Assembly: GCA_020852705.1 (NCBI GenBank)
Contig: JADZAP010000006.1
Span: 50,997 to 114,996 of the forward strand
Direction: 5' to 3'
From: Ignavibacteria bacterium
Lineage (GTDB): Bacteria > Bacteroidota > Ignavibacteria > Tepidaquicellales > OLB5
Length of the DNA: 64,000 nucleotides
In this document: piece after piece, positions 1 through 9,177 of the stretch
How positions within the stretch are numbered: position 1 is the first letter of the stretch
Layout of the letters: the number at the start of each line of letters is the position of its first letter
The notes under the pieces: model-generated
What the model saw: only the letters and a program-made list of their open reading frames with translations
Told to the model about the DNA's origin: nothing
Databases searched by the model: none
Program-made: the position numbers and the translations under genes

Positions 1-218
1 CTATAAAATTTGCAATCCCAAAAACTGCTAAAGTAACATTAAAAGTATATGATATATTAGGCAGAGAAGTAGATATATTATTTAACGATATTGAAATGAA
101 TGCAGGGACTGTAAGCTATAAATATGATGCATCTAATCTGGCTAGCGGTATTTACTTCTATTCATTGATAGCAAATAATAATAAAATTGATACAAAAAAA
201 ATGGTTTTGGTGAAATAG
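1..218 (+). CDS. C-terminal end of a T9SS-sorted secreted protein (partial)
   Basis: The open frame from base 3 to a TAG at 216-218 encodes the last 71 residues of a protein whose start lies outside the window. It reads as the second half of a type A sorting domain: a VYDILGREV-like strand, the ASNLASGIYFYSL block and the basic end KKMVLVK. In this family the domain directs export through the type IX system and is removed or anchored at the outer membrane. The passenger domain is not visible, so its function cannot be given. The same ending recurs in the next three genes, so this belongs to one cargo cluster. A rho-independent terminator follows about 40 bases downstream. Confidence 0.85.
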   Translation, partial: IKFAIPKTAKVTLKVYDILGREVDILFNDIEMNAGTVSYKYDASNLASGIYFYSLIANNNKIDTKKMVLVK

Positions 219-256
219 AAAAAAAGTATCAGGATTACATTTGATCTTCATCAACG

Positions 257-283
257 AGGGGCTTTCAAGCCCCTTGTTTTGTT
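257..283 (+). terminator. Rho-independent terminator after the partial cargo gene
   Basis: A 7-bp perfect GC-rich stem GGGGCTT/AAGCCCC with a 2-base loop (259-274) is followed by TTGTTTTG. It lies 40 bases after the stop of the partial gene. Confidence 0.8.
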
Positions 284-890
284 TATGGAATACATCTCCC
301 CCAAGCAGGTGGAACTGCGGGAGCAGTCAGGAATAGAGGGGGTTTTGTATTAATGAGAACTTCAAAAGTCTTTAAGACTATTGAAGTCTTATCATTAATT
401 GAGATGTGCCAGCGGCAGGTCTGTACAGGTAATATTAATGAATAGCATAGCCAATCTCTGTACTCTGCTGCCACTGCGGAACATTCAATTAAAAAATATA
501 TATTTTATTTTTTTAAATCAAATTTTGCTTTAACCCTTTTAAAATTAAAACTTACAAAACAATTAATTATTTCACGGTAAAAGATTATTTGATTTTGGTC
601 ATAGTTTTGGCTTAAAAGCTGTATTATATTTGTTATGAAGCTGTTGATATTACTTAGATATTATAGATATACCCTGAAAATACAGCCACAACCAGCCGTA
701 ATGATAATCATTAATTCTGAAAAATGATTTGCCTGATTTAAGGATTTCCTGATTTTTTATTTATTTTATTGATATCATGCTAATCCTGTAATCCTTTAAA
801 AAGGTTTTGAAGTTGTAATTTGCCAAATTGTGTGTTATTTTATGATAATACTAATAGATTCCTGTGAGAAAATTATTAAATAAAGAACTT
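284..890. other. Gene-free intergenic stretch with a long imperfect hairpin
   Basis: No credible gene is seen in this 600-base stretch. The only antisense open frame (about 63 codons, 283-474) has no recognisable product. It holds a long imperfect inverted repeat (349-399, listed separately), a GC-richer patch (about 290-480) unlike the surrounding AT-rich spacer, an isolated TATATTTG box at 625-632 without a matching -33 TTG, and, at its end, a leader that is repeated before the gene at 3854. Confidence 0.6.
349..399. repeat. Imperfect inverted repeat (hairpin of about 22 bp arms)
   Basis: The left arm (349-370) contains ACTTCAAAAGTC and the right arm (376-399) contains GACTATTGAAGT, separated by TTTAA. 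The outer parts also pair (ATTAATGA against TCATTAAT) with one or two bulged bases. There is no T-run after it, so it is not a classical terminator. It sits inside the GC-richer patch and could be a dispersed intergenic repeat or a remnant of a small element. Confidence 0.6.
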
Positions 891-921
891 ATGAGAATAT
901 TTAACTTAAAAACCTATAAAA
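814..921 (+). repeat. Duplicated leader and start region, copy 1
   Basis: These 108 bases align without gaps to 3777-3884. The first 33 bases and the last 31 bases (from the ATG at 891 onwards) are almost or fully identical, while the middle has diverged. The conserved upstream block TGTGTTATTTTATGAT suggests a shared promoter or leader element. The alignment fixes the translation start of both genes at the shared ATG. Confidence 0.75.
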
Positions 922-2306
922 TAGCTAAACTTGGACTAATATTTATTTTTAGTTTAATTTTTTGCCAAAGTTTAAGCAGCCAGTTTTATTGGCAGAAAAC
1001 TTACTCTGCTGGAGGCGATGAAGAAGCTTTTGATATCTGCGAAGCTGATAATAACAATTATTATATAGTAGGTTTAACCGCACCTTCCTTCCGTAATGGA
1101 TATGTAATAAAAATTAATGAATTCGGAGATACAATTTGGACCAAAACATATTTATTTATCGGTGAAATTTATACTGTTGCTCCGACAAATGACGGTGGCT
1201 GTATTTTTGCAGGATATACAGGTCAGGCTTTTGCCTGTAGAATTAATTCCGATGGGGATACTTTATGGGTAAGGCAATACAATACGATAAATTTTCAGGA
1301 TATAAAATAAACATTAGACGGAAATTATATTTTATGCGGAGCTAATTATTTTAACGGGCATTATAATGGTTATGCATGTATGATTGATATAGACGGAAAT
1401 TTGTTATGGGAAAAAATATATCCGGCAACTTATACTTTAGATTTAATAAGAGTTGAATTGGCATTGGATGGAGGGTACGTTGTAGGTGGAAAGAAGAAAA
1501 ATTTTTCCGGCGGTCCTGAGAATTCCTATTTTGCCAAAATAAATGATACCGGTGCGTTACAATGGGAAAAAGAATACCAACTAAATACTAGCAACATTGT
1601 TTCCGGCATTCAGACAAAAAACAATGGCTATGTATTAACAGGGTGGAGTAATGATAAGTTATATCTGTTGAAGGTTGGTATTAACGGAGACAGTATTTTT
1701 ACTAAAATCTTTATAAATACCAGTAATGTATTTTATGGACCTGCATTATTAAAAGAGAATGACAATAAATATTATGCGGCTCATATAAACAACCAAGCTT
1801 CCCGAATTTACTCAGTGGATTCAAATTTTAATGTTATAAATCAAATTACTCTTCAAAGTTCTGAAAATATATGGACTTTATCAATGATAAAGGCTCAAAG
1901 CTCGATCCCAGGGGATATAATACTTGTTGGCATTACAGCGTTAACACCAGGCAATGAGGAAGCATATGCTGTAAGACTAGATAGTTCTCTTATTCCTCCT
2001 CCGCCAATTGGTATTATTTACTATACAACAATCAATCCATCAGAATATATACTTTTTCAAAATTATCCTAATCCATTTAACCCGGTAACTCAAATTCGGT
2101 TTATTCTGAAAAAATCGGGTAATATTGAACTCAAAATTTTCGATATAAATGGTAAATTAGTGAGAATACTTATGAATAGTTATTATAACCTGGGTGAACA
2201 TTATATAAATTTTGAATCAAATGACTTATCAAGTGGTATCTATTTTTATCAATTATTAGTTAATGATAAAGTTATAAATACAAGAAAAATGATTTTATTG
2301 AAGTAA
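891..2306 (+). pseudogene. T9SS-sorted beta-propeller-like protein, interrupted by one in-frame stop
   Basis: The frame runs from ATG 891 to TAA 2306 and is broken only by a TAA at 1308-1310. Both halves are in the same frame and together match the next two genes from signal peptide to sorting domain. Around the stop, this copy reads QDIK-stop-TLDGNYILCG where the neighbour reads NDISLTNDGNFILCS, so the stop replaces a leucine (TTA to TAA is a one-base change). The start at 891 is chosen over an upstream GTG (864) because its signal peptide MRIFNLKTYK is shared with the gene at 3854. The protein has repeated units with GDTIWTK and DGGYIVGG motifs, as in secreted propeller-like proteins, then NYPNPFNP and a basic KMILLK end. 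It may be a recent pseudogene, a read-through product or a sequencing error. Confidence 0.8.
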
Positions 2307-2307
2307 A

Positions 2308-3702
2308 ATGAGAAAATTACTGAACATACTTTTAGCTTTACAAACCTTATTAATTATACAAACTTGTTTTGCCCAGAGCATTACATGGCAGAGGCTTTAT
2401 CATCCTGTAATGGATGGCTCTGATGAAGTTTTTGACATGTGCACTGCCGGAGGCACTGATATTTTCGTGGTTGGTTTTACTGCGACTCCGCTGAGGAAAA
2501 TCTATCTGCTCAAAATTAACCAATTTGGTGATACTATCTGGACCAGAGTACTGAATAGTGGTGAAGGGTACGCGATTGTGCCTACAAATGATTCAGGATG
2601 TATATTTGCAGGATATGACGGTGCTTCTTTTGCATGTAAAGTAAATAAAAACGGAATGGTAGTATGGTATAGGAATTATAACTCAGGCAGTGTTAATGAT
2701 ATATCGCTCACAAATGACGGTAATTTTATTCTATGCAGCGGCAAAGTTTCAGGTGTTACATTAATCGGTTATGTTATTAAAATCGATACAGCAGGCAATG
2801 TAATATGGGAAAAGCCATTTCCTGCAAGTACAGACGAAAGGTTTTACAAGATTGATACGGCTATCGATGGTGGCTATATTATTGTAGGAGATAAGTATGT
2901 TTCATCGGTTGCTAATAGTATGATTCTGAAGATAAATGACACTGGAGCTGTTCAATGGTATAAGACATATATTTTGAGTTATAATTCAAGTGAGCGAGGT
3001 TTTATTACTGCTGGTAATAAATATATGACAGTGGGCGTCACAGCCGTATTTCCTAATACAGATAGTTTTAGAGTACACCTGGCAAAAATAAATTTATCCG
3101 GAGATACAGTATCAACTAAAATTTTTAATGCAAATATTTTTGAAGCTACTCCTTCTATAGCTAAATTAAATGAAAATAGGTTTGCAATCTCTATTTTAAG
3201 TACATATTACAGCAAAGCAATAATTACTGATAGTAATTTAAATATTATAAGAAGTTTAACGCTTCAGCCTATTGGTGGCTTTACTCATGTATTTTCGGCC
3301 TGTATTGTACCGGGTACGAATGTAAATGATATTATTTTAGGTGGCTGGGCAGGTTTTGATGCGTATTTAGCAAGAGTTGATAGTTTATTAACTCCTCCTC
3401 CCCCTATCGGAATAGCAAATAGCACAATTTTATTAAGTGACTATAGTTTATTTCAAAATTATCCCAATCCATTTAATTCTGAAACTCTGATAAAATTCAC
3501 TATAAACAAAGCTTCTAAAGTAAAAGTTGAAGTATATGATATTTTAGGTAGAAAAATAAGTACTACAATTGAAAATTACTATTTACCGGATGAATACTCT
3601 GTTAGATTTGATGCTGTTAATTTAAGTTCAGGCATATATTTCTATACTCTACTTATTAATGGTCATACGATTTCAACAAAAAAAATGATTTTAATAAAAT
3701 AA
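2308..3702 (+). CDS. T9SS-sorted beta-propeller-like secreted protein (paralogue 2)
   Basis: A 464-residue intact paralogue of the broken gene just upstream. Its ATG follows the preceding stop codon by one base, so the two were probably co-transcribed. An N-terminal signal peptide ends near FAQS. The body contains repeated units of about 50-60 residues built on INxFGDTIWTR and DGGYIIVG motifs, which suggests a bladed propeller. A short proline-rich hinge (PPPPIG) leads to the sorting domain with NYPNPFN and a terminal KKMILIK. It is expected at the cell surface or in the medium. No enzymatic residues are recognisable, so no catalytic function is assigned. Confidence 0.85.
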   Translation: MRKLLNILLALQTLLIIQTCFAQSITWQRLYHPVMDGSDEVFDMCTAGGTDIFVVGFTATPLRKIYLLKINQFGDTIWTRVLNSGEGYAIVPTNDSGCIFAGYDGASFACKVNKNGMVVWYRNYNSGSVNDISLTNDGNFILCSGKVSGVTLIGYVIKIDTAGNVIWEKPFPASTDERFYKIDTAIDGGYIIVGDKYVSSVANSMILKINDTGAVQWYKTYILSYNSSERGFITAGNKYMTVGVTAVFPNTDSFRVHLAKINLSGDTVSTKIFNANIFEATPSIAKLNENRFAISILSTYYSKAIITDSNLNIIRSLTLQPIGGFTHVFSACIVPGTNVNDIILGGWAGFDAYLARVDSLLTPPPPIGIANSTILLSDYSLFQNYPNPFNSETLIKFTINKASKVKVEVYDILGRKISTTIENYYLPDEYSVRFDAVNLSSGIYFYTLLINGHTISTKKMILIK

Positions 3703-3776
3703 AATAAAAAACTTATGTTATAAAACGTATCTAAGCAAAAAATTTATAAAAATTAAATAATTTAACCTTAATTGAT

Positions 3777-3884
3777 TGTAATTTGCTGAATAGTGTGTTA
3801 TTTTATGATTACTTATTAGAAGTTTCCGAAAAATTTAATAAAAATTTGAAATTATGAGAATATTTAACTTAAAAACCTATAAAA
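3777..3884 (+). repeat. Duplicated leader and start region, copy 2
   Basis: Gap-free 108-base partner of 814-921. The 5' end shares the TGTGTTATTTTATGAT block and the 3' end shares 31 identical bases starting at the ATG (3854). The divergent middle indicates an old duplication of gene plus leader. Confidence 0.75.
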
Positions 3885-5314
3885 CATATAAATTTGCTTT
3901 ATTAATTTTATTAAGCATAATTTTTAGTCAAATTTTAAGCAGTCAGTGTATTACTTGGCAGAGAACATTTGAAAGAAATATCCAATTGGTAGGGAACGAT
4001 GCTTGCCAAACGTCAGATGGGAATTTTATGATTACTGGTACAACTATGATTTCCGGGCATGGGTATTCAATTTTTGTTATGAAAATTAACGCTTTAGGGG
4101 ATACGATATGGACCAGAACTGTGCCAAATGCGCCTAATGAAAATGACAATGCAACTGTAATTTCAGCTACAACAGATGGAGGCGTAGTGATTGCGGGTCA
4201 AAATGATACAGCATGGACTTGCAAGTTTGACATTACCGGAAATTTGATTTGGTATAAGAAGTATTTATTATTTTCAAGATTCAGCGAAGATATAATAAAT
4301 ACAGATGATAATGGATTTTTGTTCTGCGGTTTTGTTAATTATTTACCCGGGGCTGCTTTTGTATTTAAGGTAGACTTTGAGGGAAATCTCTTGTGGGATA
4401 AAGTGTTTTCTTCTCAATTTTTAAAGGTGTTTTATTCTGTAACTCAGCATGATGATGGTTTTATTCTAACTGGTTTTAAATCAGAGAGTATCGGTTCACC
4501 AAATGAAATGATTATATTTTGTATAAATCCAAATGGTGATTCGTTATGGCAAAAGAGTTATTATTTTAATAATCGAAGTTCATCTGGCAGAAAAATAATC
4601 AAATTAAACAACGATTATTTTATTGGAAGTGGTACAGTAGATTCAAGTAAAGGACAAATAGCTTTTATGAAAATTGATTCAAATGGAGATAGCATTTTTA
4701 CACACAGATTCCCTGTTAATGGAAGAAATAATTATTTTAATAGTTTTGCAATTGCGAATAACAAATTAATCTTTTCTTATGCAAGAGATTCTTCATTTGG
4801 ATTGGCGAATAGTTATGGTTTGATTACTGACTTGAACGGTAACATGATTAAGCAAAAAGTTTTTACAAATTCATCATTTGTTTGGGGCTCGTTAAGAGCA
4901 ATAGTGCCAATTGCTAATGGCGATATATTGTTTGCAGGTACCGGGCAATTACAGCCAAGTACAAGAGTAATCTATGCTGTTAGAACAGACAGTTTATTAA
5001 ATACTTCTGAATATATAGGTGTAGAACAAACTTCAAGTAATGTGCCAAAGAGTTTTTATCTCTTTAATAATTATCCAAACCCTTTCAATTCAAGCACTAA
5101 TATAGAATTTCAATTGTCCAAAAGTGCATTCATAGTGCTTCAGATTTTTGATATAAATGGAAAATTGGTAGATGTACTTAAGAATGAATATTTGAATACG
5201 GGAAGATACAAAACACAATGGTATGCAAATAATTACTCAAGCGGCGTATATTTTGTTAAAATAACTTCTGCCTTCAAAGAAATATATTCAATAAAGATGT
5301 TATTAATAAAATAA
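3854..5314 (+). CDS. T9SS-sorted beta-propeller-like secreted protein (paralogue 3)
   Basis: A 486-residue paralogue of the two genes before it. The signal peptide (residues 1 to about 30, ending LSSQ) is nearly the same as that of the broken copy at 891. The central region again repeats the pattern INxxGDTIWxR followed by TTDGGVVIAG, consistent with a propeller of six or seven blades. The sorting domain starts with NNYPNPFNSSTNIEF and ends in KMLLIK. It has its own 150-base upstream region carrying the duplicated leader, so it may be transcribed separately. Function is unknown; a surface or secreted role follows from the signal peptide and sorting domain. Confidence 0.85.
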   Translation: MRIFNLKTYKTYKFALLILLSIIFSQILSSQCITWQRTFERNIQLVGNDACQTSDGNFMITGTTMISGHGYSIFVMKINALGDTIWTRTVPNAPNENDNATVISATTDGGVVIAGQNDTAWTCKFDITGNLIWYKKYLLFSRFSEDIINTDDNGFLFCGFVNYLPGAAFVFKVDFEGNLLWDKVFSSQFLKVFYSVTQHDDGFILTGFKSESIGSPNEMIIFCINPNGDSLWQKSYYFNNRSSSGRKIIKLNNDYFIGSGTVDSSKGQIAFMKIDSNGDSIFTHRFPVNGRNNYFNSFAIANNKLIFSYARDSSFGLANSYGLITDLNGNMIKQKVFTNSSFVWGSLRAIVPIANGDILFAGTGQLQPSTRVIYAVRTDSLLNTSEYIGVEQTSSNVPKSFYLFNNYPNPFNSSTNIEFQLSKSAFIVLQIFDINGKLVDVLKNEYLNTGRYKTQWYANNYSSGVYFVKITSAFKEIYSIKMLLIK

Positions 5315-5325
5315 ACTTTACGGTC

Positions 5326-7251
5326 ATGAAAAAAATCCTGTTACTATTAATCATTTTAAACTGTAGTGTATTTACCCAAGGTGGTTGGGAAATACTTATT
5401 AACAATTACACAACACATAATAATACAATAAATGTGAAAATTTATCCTGTAAGTATGATATTTAATGGTGTAGATGGCTATAACTTATTGGCACATCGTA
5501 AGAATTTAAGTAATATCTGGCAATATTACTATTTAAGTGGCGTAGCATGGGACCCTGACGAACCAAATCCATCTTTGCGTAAGAAAACTTTTTACACTTT
5601 AAATCAAGGTGAAGAAATTTCACTTAATGCTGATGAGGATATTTCCGGAAATGAATGTGATTTAGGCTTCGGATTGGGAAAATACCGAGTTGATGTTTGG
5701 TGGAATAATAATATTTTGACACAACCGCCGGATGAGTCTTTTACTATTGAGTATGATGCAGGTTATCTTCCGTTATCTGGAAATTTTTCTGCTGATTTGA
5801 GTATATGGTTTATAGATAATACAAATTTACCAAACAATGAAGATCCAAGGATGGTATTTCATTGGCTGCCTACTGACACACAAAGTGTAAGGGTTTGCAA
5901 TTACAAAATCGAAGCCTGGAATCAATACGAAAATGGGGTGAGACTGAAAGAGTTTGGAAATTTTCATTATGGAAATGGAACAACACTAACACCTAATAAT
6001 TATACAATTATTCCTCAAGATCCAAGAAGGGATTGTGTAAATGAAATATATCCACAATATAGTACACAAAATCATCTATTTAACTTTGCATATACAATAA
6101 ACTATATAGACTATTATAGTCCGTCTAATATTGGAGTTTTGACATTAAATCTAACAATTGAGAAGGATGTTTCAACTCCTGATATCTTAACGTATCAAAT
6201 GGGATATCCGGAATATCCTTGTGTTCTGCCCTCACCTATTGTAATTACTGAGGAAGCAACTTTAAAATTGGCTAAAGGCAATAATAATACTGAAAGAATT
6301 TTAAACTTCCGTCAATATACTGATTATAATGACGGCACTGATCTACTGATAAATACTAACGGTACTTTTTTGATGGAATCTTCACCAAATAATCCTTCCC
6401 AGAGAACAAGAGTAATTTTAAACAGGTATTGCAATGTCGAAGTTTCACAAAACGGGTGGTTAACAATGGGAAGTAACTCTGTAATAACAATGAACAGCGG
6501 TTCTTCTATGTACTGGTTTCCCAATTCACATATTTACGGTACCGGTAATTTAAGTTCAGTTTCAAAGATAGAAATAAAAACAGGAGCGATAATCAGAAAT
6601 TGCGGAGCTGTAATTCATGAACCATTAAACAGGAGCATAGAAGGAGGTGAGTACAAATTACTTGATCCATTAACATGCTGGTCGCAGAATGGACCATTAA
6701 GTATTGAGCATATTATCGACAGTGGAGGTTCAATCAACATTACCCAGGAAGGAATATTATCTATTGAAAAAAACTGCAAATTGATCTTTGATGGTACTGA
6801 AAGCCATTTATCTGCCGAACCAGGCACGAGCATAATTCTTGGTGCGGGTGCAAGTATAGAGTTCCGCAATGGCGCATATCTTGATGCAGACGGCTGCACA
6901 TTTACTTCGATAAATTCAGGTGAGATATGGCAGGGGATAGTTCTTGACGAAGCAGGTTCACAGTCAAATATTCGGAATTGTACTTTTAATGATGCAGCAG
7001 CTTCGATTGAAGTTTCTAATTCCGTTTGCAGCATAACCGGCAATACATTTAATATCTCCAATGACCCAAGCTGTCATTATGGTATCAATGCAATAAATGA
7101 AACAAATATCACAATCAAGGTATATGATATACTCGGTAACGAGGTATTCAGCTTCAACGAATACAAACTTGCAGGAAGCTATGAAGTAAGGTTTGACGGC
7201 ACTAATCTGGCGAGCGGAATGTATTTATACTCATTGGAAGCTAATGGATAA
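5326..7251 (+). CDS. Secreted beta-helix-like protein with a damaged T9SS sorting domain
   Basis: A 641-residue secreted protein with signal peptide (ending VFTQ). The first half is unrecognised. From about residue 300 there are beta-helix-like rungs (GAIIRNCGAVI, IEFRNGAYLDADGCTF, IRNCTFNDA) typical of right-handed parallel beta-helix surface proteins. The ending is odd in two ways. The sorting domain begins abruptly at TIKVYDILGNEV, so its first half with NYPNPFN is missing. A TAA at 7249-7251 then cuts off the last residues, although the same frame continues to TAG 7284 with KDVKKMVLVK, the normal end of the domain. The likely history is a deletion joining helix and domain plus a nonsense change. 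Surface sorting is probably lost. It starts 12 bases after the previous stop and probably belongs to the same transcript. Confidence 0.75.
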   Translation: MKKILLLLIILNCSVFTQGGWEILINNYTTHNNTINVKIYPVSMIFNGVDGYNLLAHRKNLSNIWQYYYLSGVAWDPDEPNPSLRKKTFYTLNQGEEISLNADEDISGNECDLGFGLGKYRVDVWWNNNILTQPPDESFTIEYDAGYLPLSGNFSADLSIWFIDNTNLPNNEDPRMVFHWLPTDTQSVRVCNYKIEAWNQYENGVRLKEFGNFHYGNGTTLTPNNYTIIPQDPRRDCVNEIYPQYSTQNHLFNFAYTINYIDYYSPSNIGVLTLNLTIEKDVSTPDILTYQMGYPEYPCVLPSPIVITEEATLKLAKGNNNTERILNFRQYTDYNDGTDLLINTNGTFLMESSPNNPSQRTRVILNRYCNVEVSQNGWLTMGSNSVITMNSGSSMYWFPNSHIYGTGNLSSVSKIEIKTGAIIRNCGAVIHEPLNRSIEGGEYKLLDPLTCWSQNGPLSIEHIIDSGGSINITQEGILSIEKNCKLIFDGTESHLSAEPGTSIILGAGASIEFRNGAYLDADGCTFTSINSGEIWQGIVLDEAGSQSNIRNCTFNDAAASIEVSNSVCSITGNTFNISNDPSCHYGINAINETNITIKVYDILGNEVFSFNEYKLAGSYEVRFDGTNLASGMYLYSLEANG

Positions 7252-7414
7252 AAGGATGTGAAGAAGATGGTTCTGGTAAAATAGCGAAACAGCTCTAAAA
7301 CCAGCAATTTTAAAGCATCCCTATGTAAACGGAGGGCTTTATTGTTTGGATTTAAACTGACTAACGGCTTTAATTTAAAACAATTAACTTTACAGTTTAC
7401 CATATTTCGTTTCA

Positions 7415-7445
7415 TTGACAATAATTAAAAAAACCGCTATATTTG
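7415..7445 (+). promoter_or_regulatory. Bacteroidota-type promoter of the ribosomal cluster
   Basis: TTG (7415-7417, within TTGACA), a 20-base spacer and TATATTTG (7438-7445) match the Bacteroidota primary sigma consensus TTG-N19/20-TAnnTTTG. It lies about 90 bases before rplB and explains why the cluster can start there. Confidence 0.8.
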
Positions 7446-7533
7446 TCTTCTGTACCTAGAAAATTTAATCGTTTTTTGCAATTTTCAGTTATTTTTTAAA
7501 AATTAGACACAATCTGATCAGGATTATATTGTA

Positions 7534-8358
7534 ATGGCATTAAAAAAATTAAAACCAATGACACCGGCAACAAGGTTCTACACAATTTCTTCATTTGAAG
7601 AAATTACAAAGAGCACACCGGAAAAATCATTATTAAAACCTTTAAAAAAATCAGGCGGAAGAAATAATACCGGCAGAATTACTTCAAGACGCAGGGGCGG
7701 CGGACATAAAAGAATGTACCGCGTTGTTGATTTTAAAAGAGAAAAGACCGGCATTGAAGGAAAAGTAGAAGCTATTGAATATGATCCAAACCGTTCTGCT
7801 AGAATTGCATTAGTAAAATATTCAGATGGTGAAATTACTTATATCATCGCACCCGATAATTTGAAAGTCGGTACAACTATTTCCTCAGGAGTTGATGCCG
7901 ATATAGTTGCAGGAAACACATTACCCCTTGCCAATATACCGCTTGGAACATTTATTCATAATGTTGAGCTTAAACCCGGTAAAGGCGGTCAGCTTGCACG
8001 CAGTGCCGGAAGCAGCTGTATTGTAGTTGCTAAAGATGAAAAGTATTCACAGGTAAAATTACCTTCCGGCGAAGTTAGAATGATTCTTAACTTATGCAAA
8101 GCAACTGTTGGTGTTGTCAGCAATCTTGAACATGAAAATCTTTCGCTTGGAAAAGCGGGAAGATCAAGATGGCTTGGCAGAAGACCTAAAGTAAGAGGTG
8201 TTGCTATGAACCCGATTGATCACCCGATGGGTGGCGGTGAAGGTAAAACATCCGGCGGCGGGCATCCGGTGAGTCCTTGGGGTTTGCCTGCAAAAGGTTA
8301 TAAAACCAGAAAGAAAAAGAACAGATCAAATAAATTCATAGTTAAGAGAAGAAAATAA
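7534..8358 (+). CDS. rplB: 50S ribosomal protein L2
   Basis: 274 residues, the usual length for L2. It binds 23S rRNA near the peptidyl transferase centre and supports subunit joining. Visible family features are the RNA-binding [17 protein letters not shown] block near the N-terminus and the C-terminal [21 protein letters not shown] motif, which holds the conserved histidine near the catalytic centre. It is the first gene of the ribosomal run here; rplW, rplD, rplC and rpsJ, normally just upstream, are absent, and secreted protein genes stand in their place. A strong promoter candidate lies 90 bases upstream. Confidence 0.98.
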   Translation: MALKKLKPMTPATRFYTISSFEEITKSTPEKSLLKPLKKSGGRNNTGRITSRRRGGGHKRMYRVVDFKREKTGIEGKVEAIEYDPNRSARIALVKYSDGEITYIIAPDNLKVGTTISSGVDADIVAGNTLPLANIPLGTFIHNVELKPGKGGQLARSAGSSCIVVAKDEKYSQVKLPSGEVRMILNLCKATVGVVSNLEHENLSLGKAGRSRWLGRRPKVRGVAMNPIDHPMGGGEGKTSGGGHPVSPWGLPAKGYKTRKKKNRSNKFIVKRRK

Positions 8359-8430
8359 CTGATCTGAAGTAAGAATAAAAATAAATTTAAAGTATAATAT
8401 ACATAAAGAATTATAGAGAGTATTATATAA

Positions 8431-8706
8431 ATGCCAAGATCACTTAAAAAAGGACCATTCATAGACCCAAAACTTTTAAAAAGAGTTGAAGATCTAAATA
8501 AAGCTAACCAGAAAAAAGTATTAAAAACATGGTCAAGGTCAACAACTATCACACCTGATTTTGTTGGTCATACTTTTGCCGTTCATAACGGCAATAAATT
8601 TGTCCCTGTTTTTGTTTCAGAAAATATGGTTGGTCACAAACTTGGTGAGTTCTCTCCAACCAGAATCTTCAGGACACACTCAGGCAACAGAAAAGACGAA
8701 AAATAA
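8431..8706 (+). CDS. rpsS: 30S ribosomal protein S19
   Basis: 91 residues, full length. It begins [16 protein letters not shown] and carries the family signature [23 protein letters not shown] in the body. S19 sits in the head of the small subunit with S13 near the A-site finger. It lies 72 bases after rplB, a wider gap than usual, in the standard order rplB-rpsS-rplV. Confidence 0.98.
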   Translation: MPRSLKKGPFIDPKLLKRVEDLNKANQKKVLKTWSRSTTITPDFVGHTFAVHNGNKFVPVFVSENMVGHKLGEFSPTRIFRTHSGNRKDEK

Positions 8707-8788
8707 TTCTGACTGAATTAAATAATTCGGTTAAAAATTATCACATTTAATTTAGAGAAATAGAAATAATATCAGGTAAGTAAATATA

Positions 8789-9139
8789 ATGGAAGCAAGA
8801 GCAGTAAAAAGATATATTCAAAGTTCACCAAGAAAAATGAGACTTGTTGTTGATCTCATAAGAGGAAAAGCTATAAACGATGCTTTGAACATTCTTCATT
8901 TTTCGCCTAAGCATGGCTCAAAAGTAGTTGAAATGACATTAAGGTCAGCAATTTCAAACCTTACAAACAAGGTTGATTCAGGCAGAATAGATGAAAAAGA
9001 TGTTTATGTTAAAACAGTTTATGTAAATGGCGGACCTGTTTTAAAAAGAATGCTTCCTGCTCCGCAGGGAAGAGCGTACAGAGTTAGAAAACGCTCTAAT
9101 CATTTGACAATTGTTGTTGCTGAAAAAGAAAGTAAATAA
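8789..9139 (+). CDS. rplV: 50S ribosomal protein L22
   Basis: 116 residues. It shows the globular N-terminus with SSPRKMRLVVDLIRG and the long beta-hairpin ending in PAPQGRAYRVRKRSNHLTIVV, which lines the nascent peptide exit tunnel near L4. It follows rpsS by about 80 bases in the canonical order. Confidence 0.98.
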   Translation: MEARAVKRYIQSSPRKMRLVVDLIRGKAINDALNILHFSPKHGSKVVEMTLRSAISNLTNKVDSGRIDEKDVYVKTVYVNGGPVLKRMLPAPQGRAYRVRKRSNHLTIVVAEKESK

Positions 9140-9177
9140 AAATATAAACCAATATTTATAGTTAAAGGGAGATTTAT

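Noticed and set aside
283..474. Minus-strand open frame of about 63 codons
   Set aside because: No recognisable domain, no ribosome-binding site; it covers the hairpin patch and is better explained as chance.
625..632. TATATTTG as a promoter for the first cargo gene
   Set aside because: No TTG at 19-21 bases upstream and it lies about 260 bases from the gene start.
1308..7251. Genome-wide recoding of TAA as an amino acid
   Set aside because: TAA ends many essential genes here (rplB, rpsS, rpoA, gyrB, proS), so the two internal TAA codons are lesions rather than recoding.
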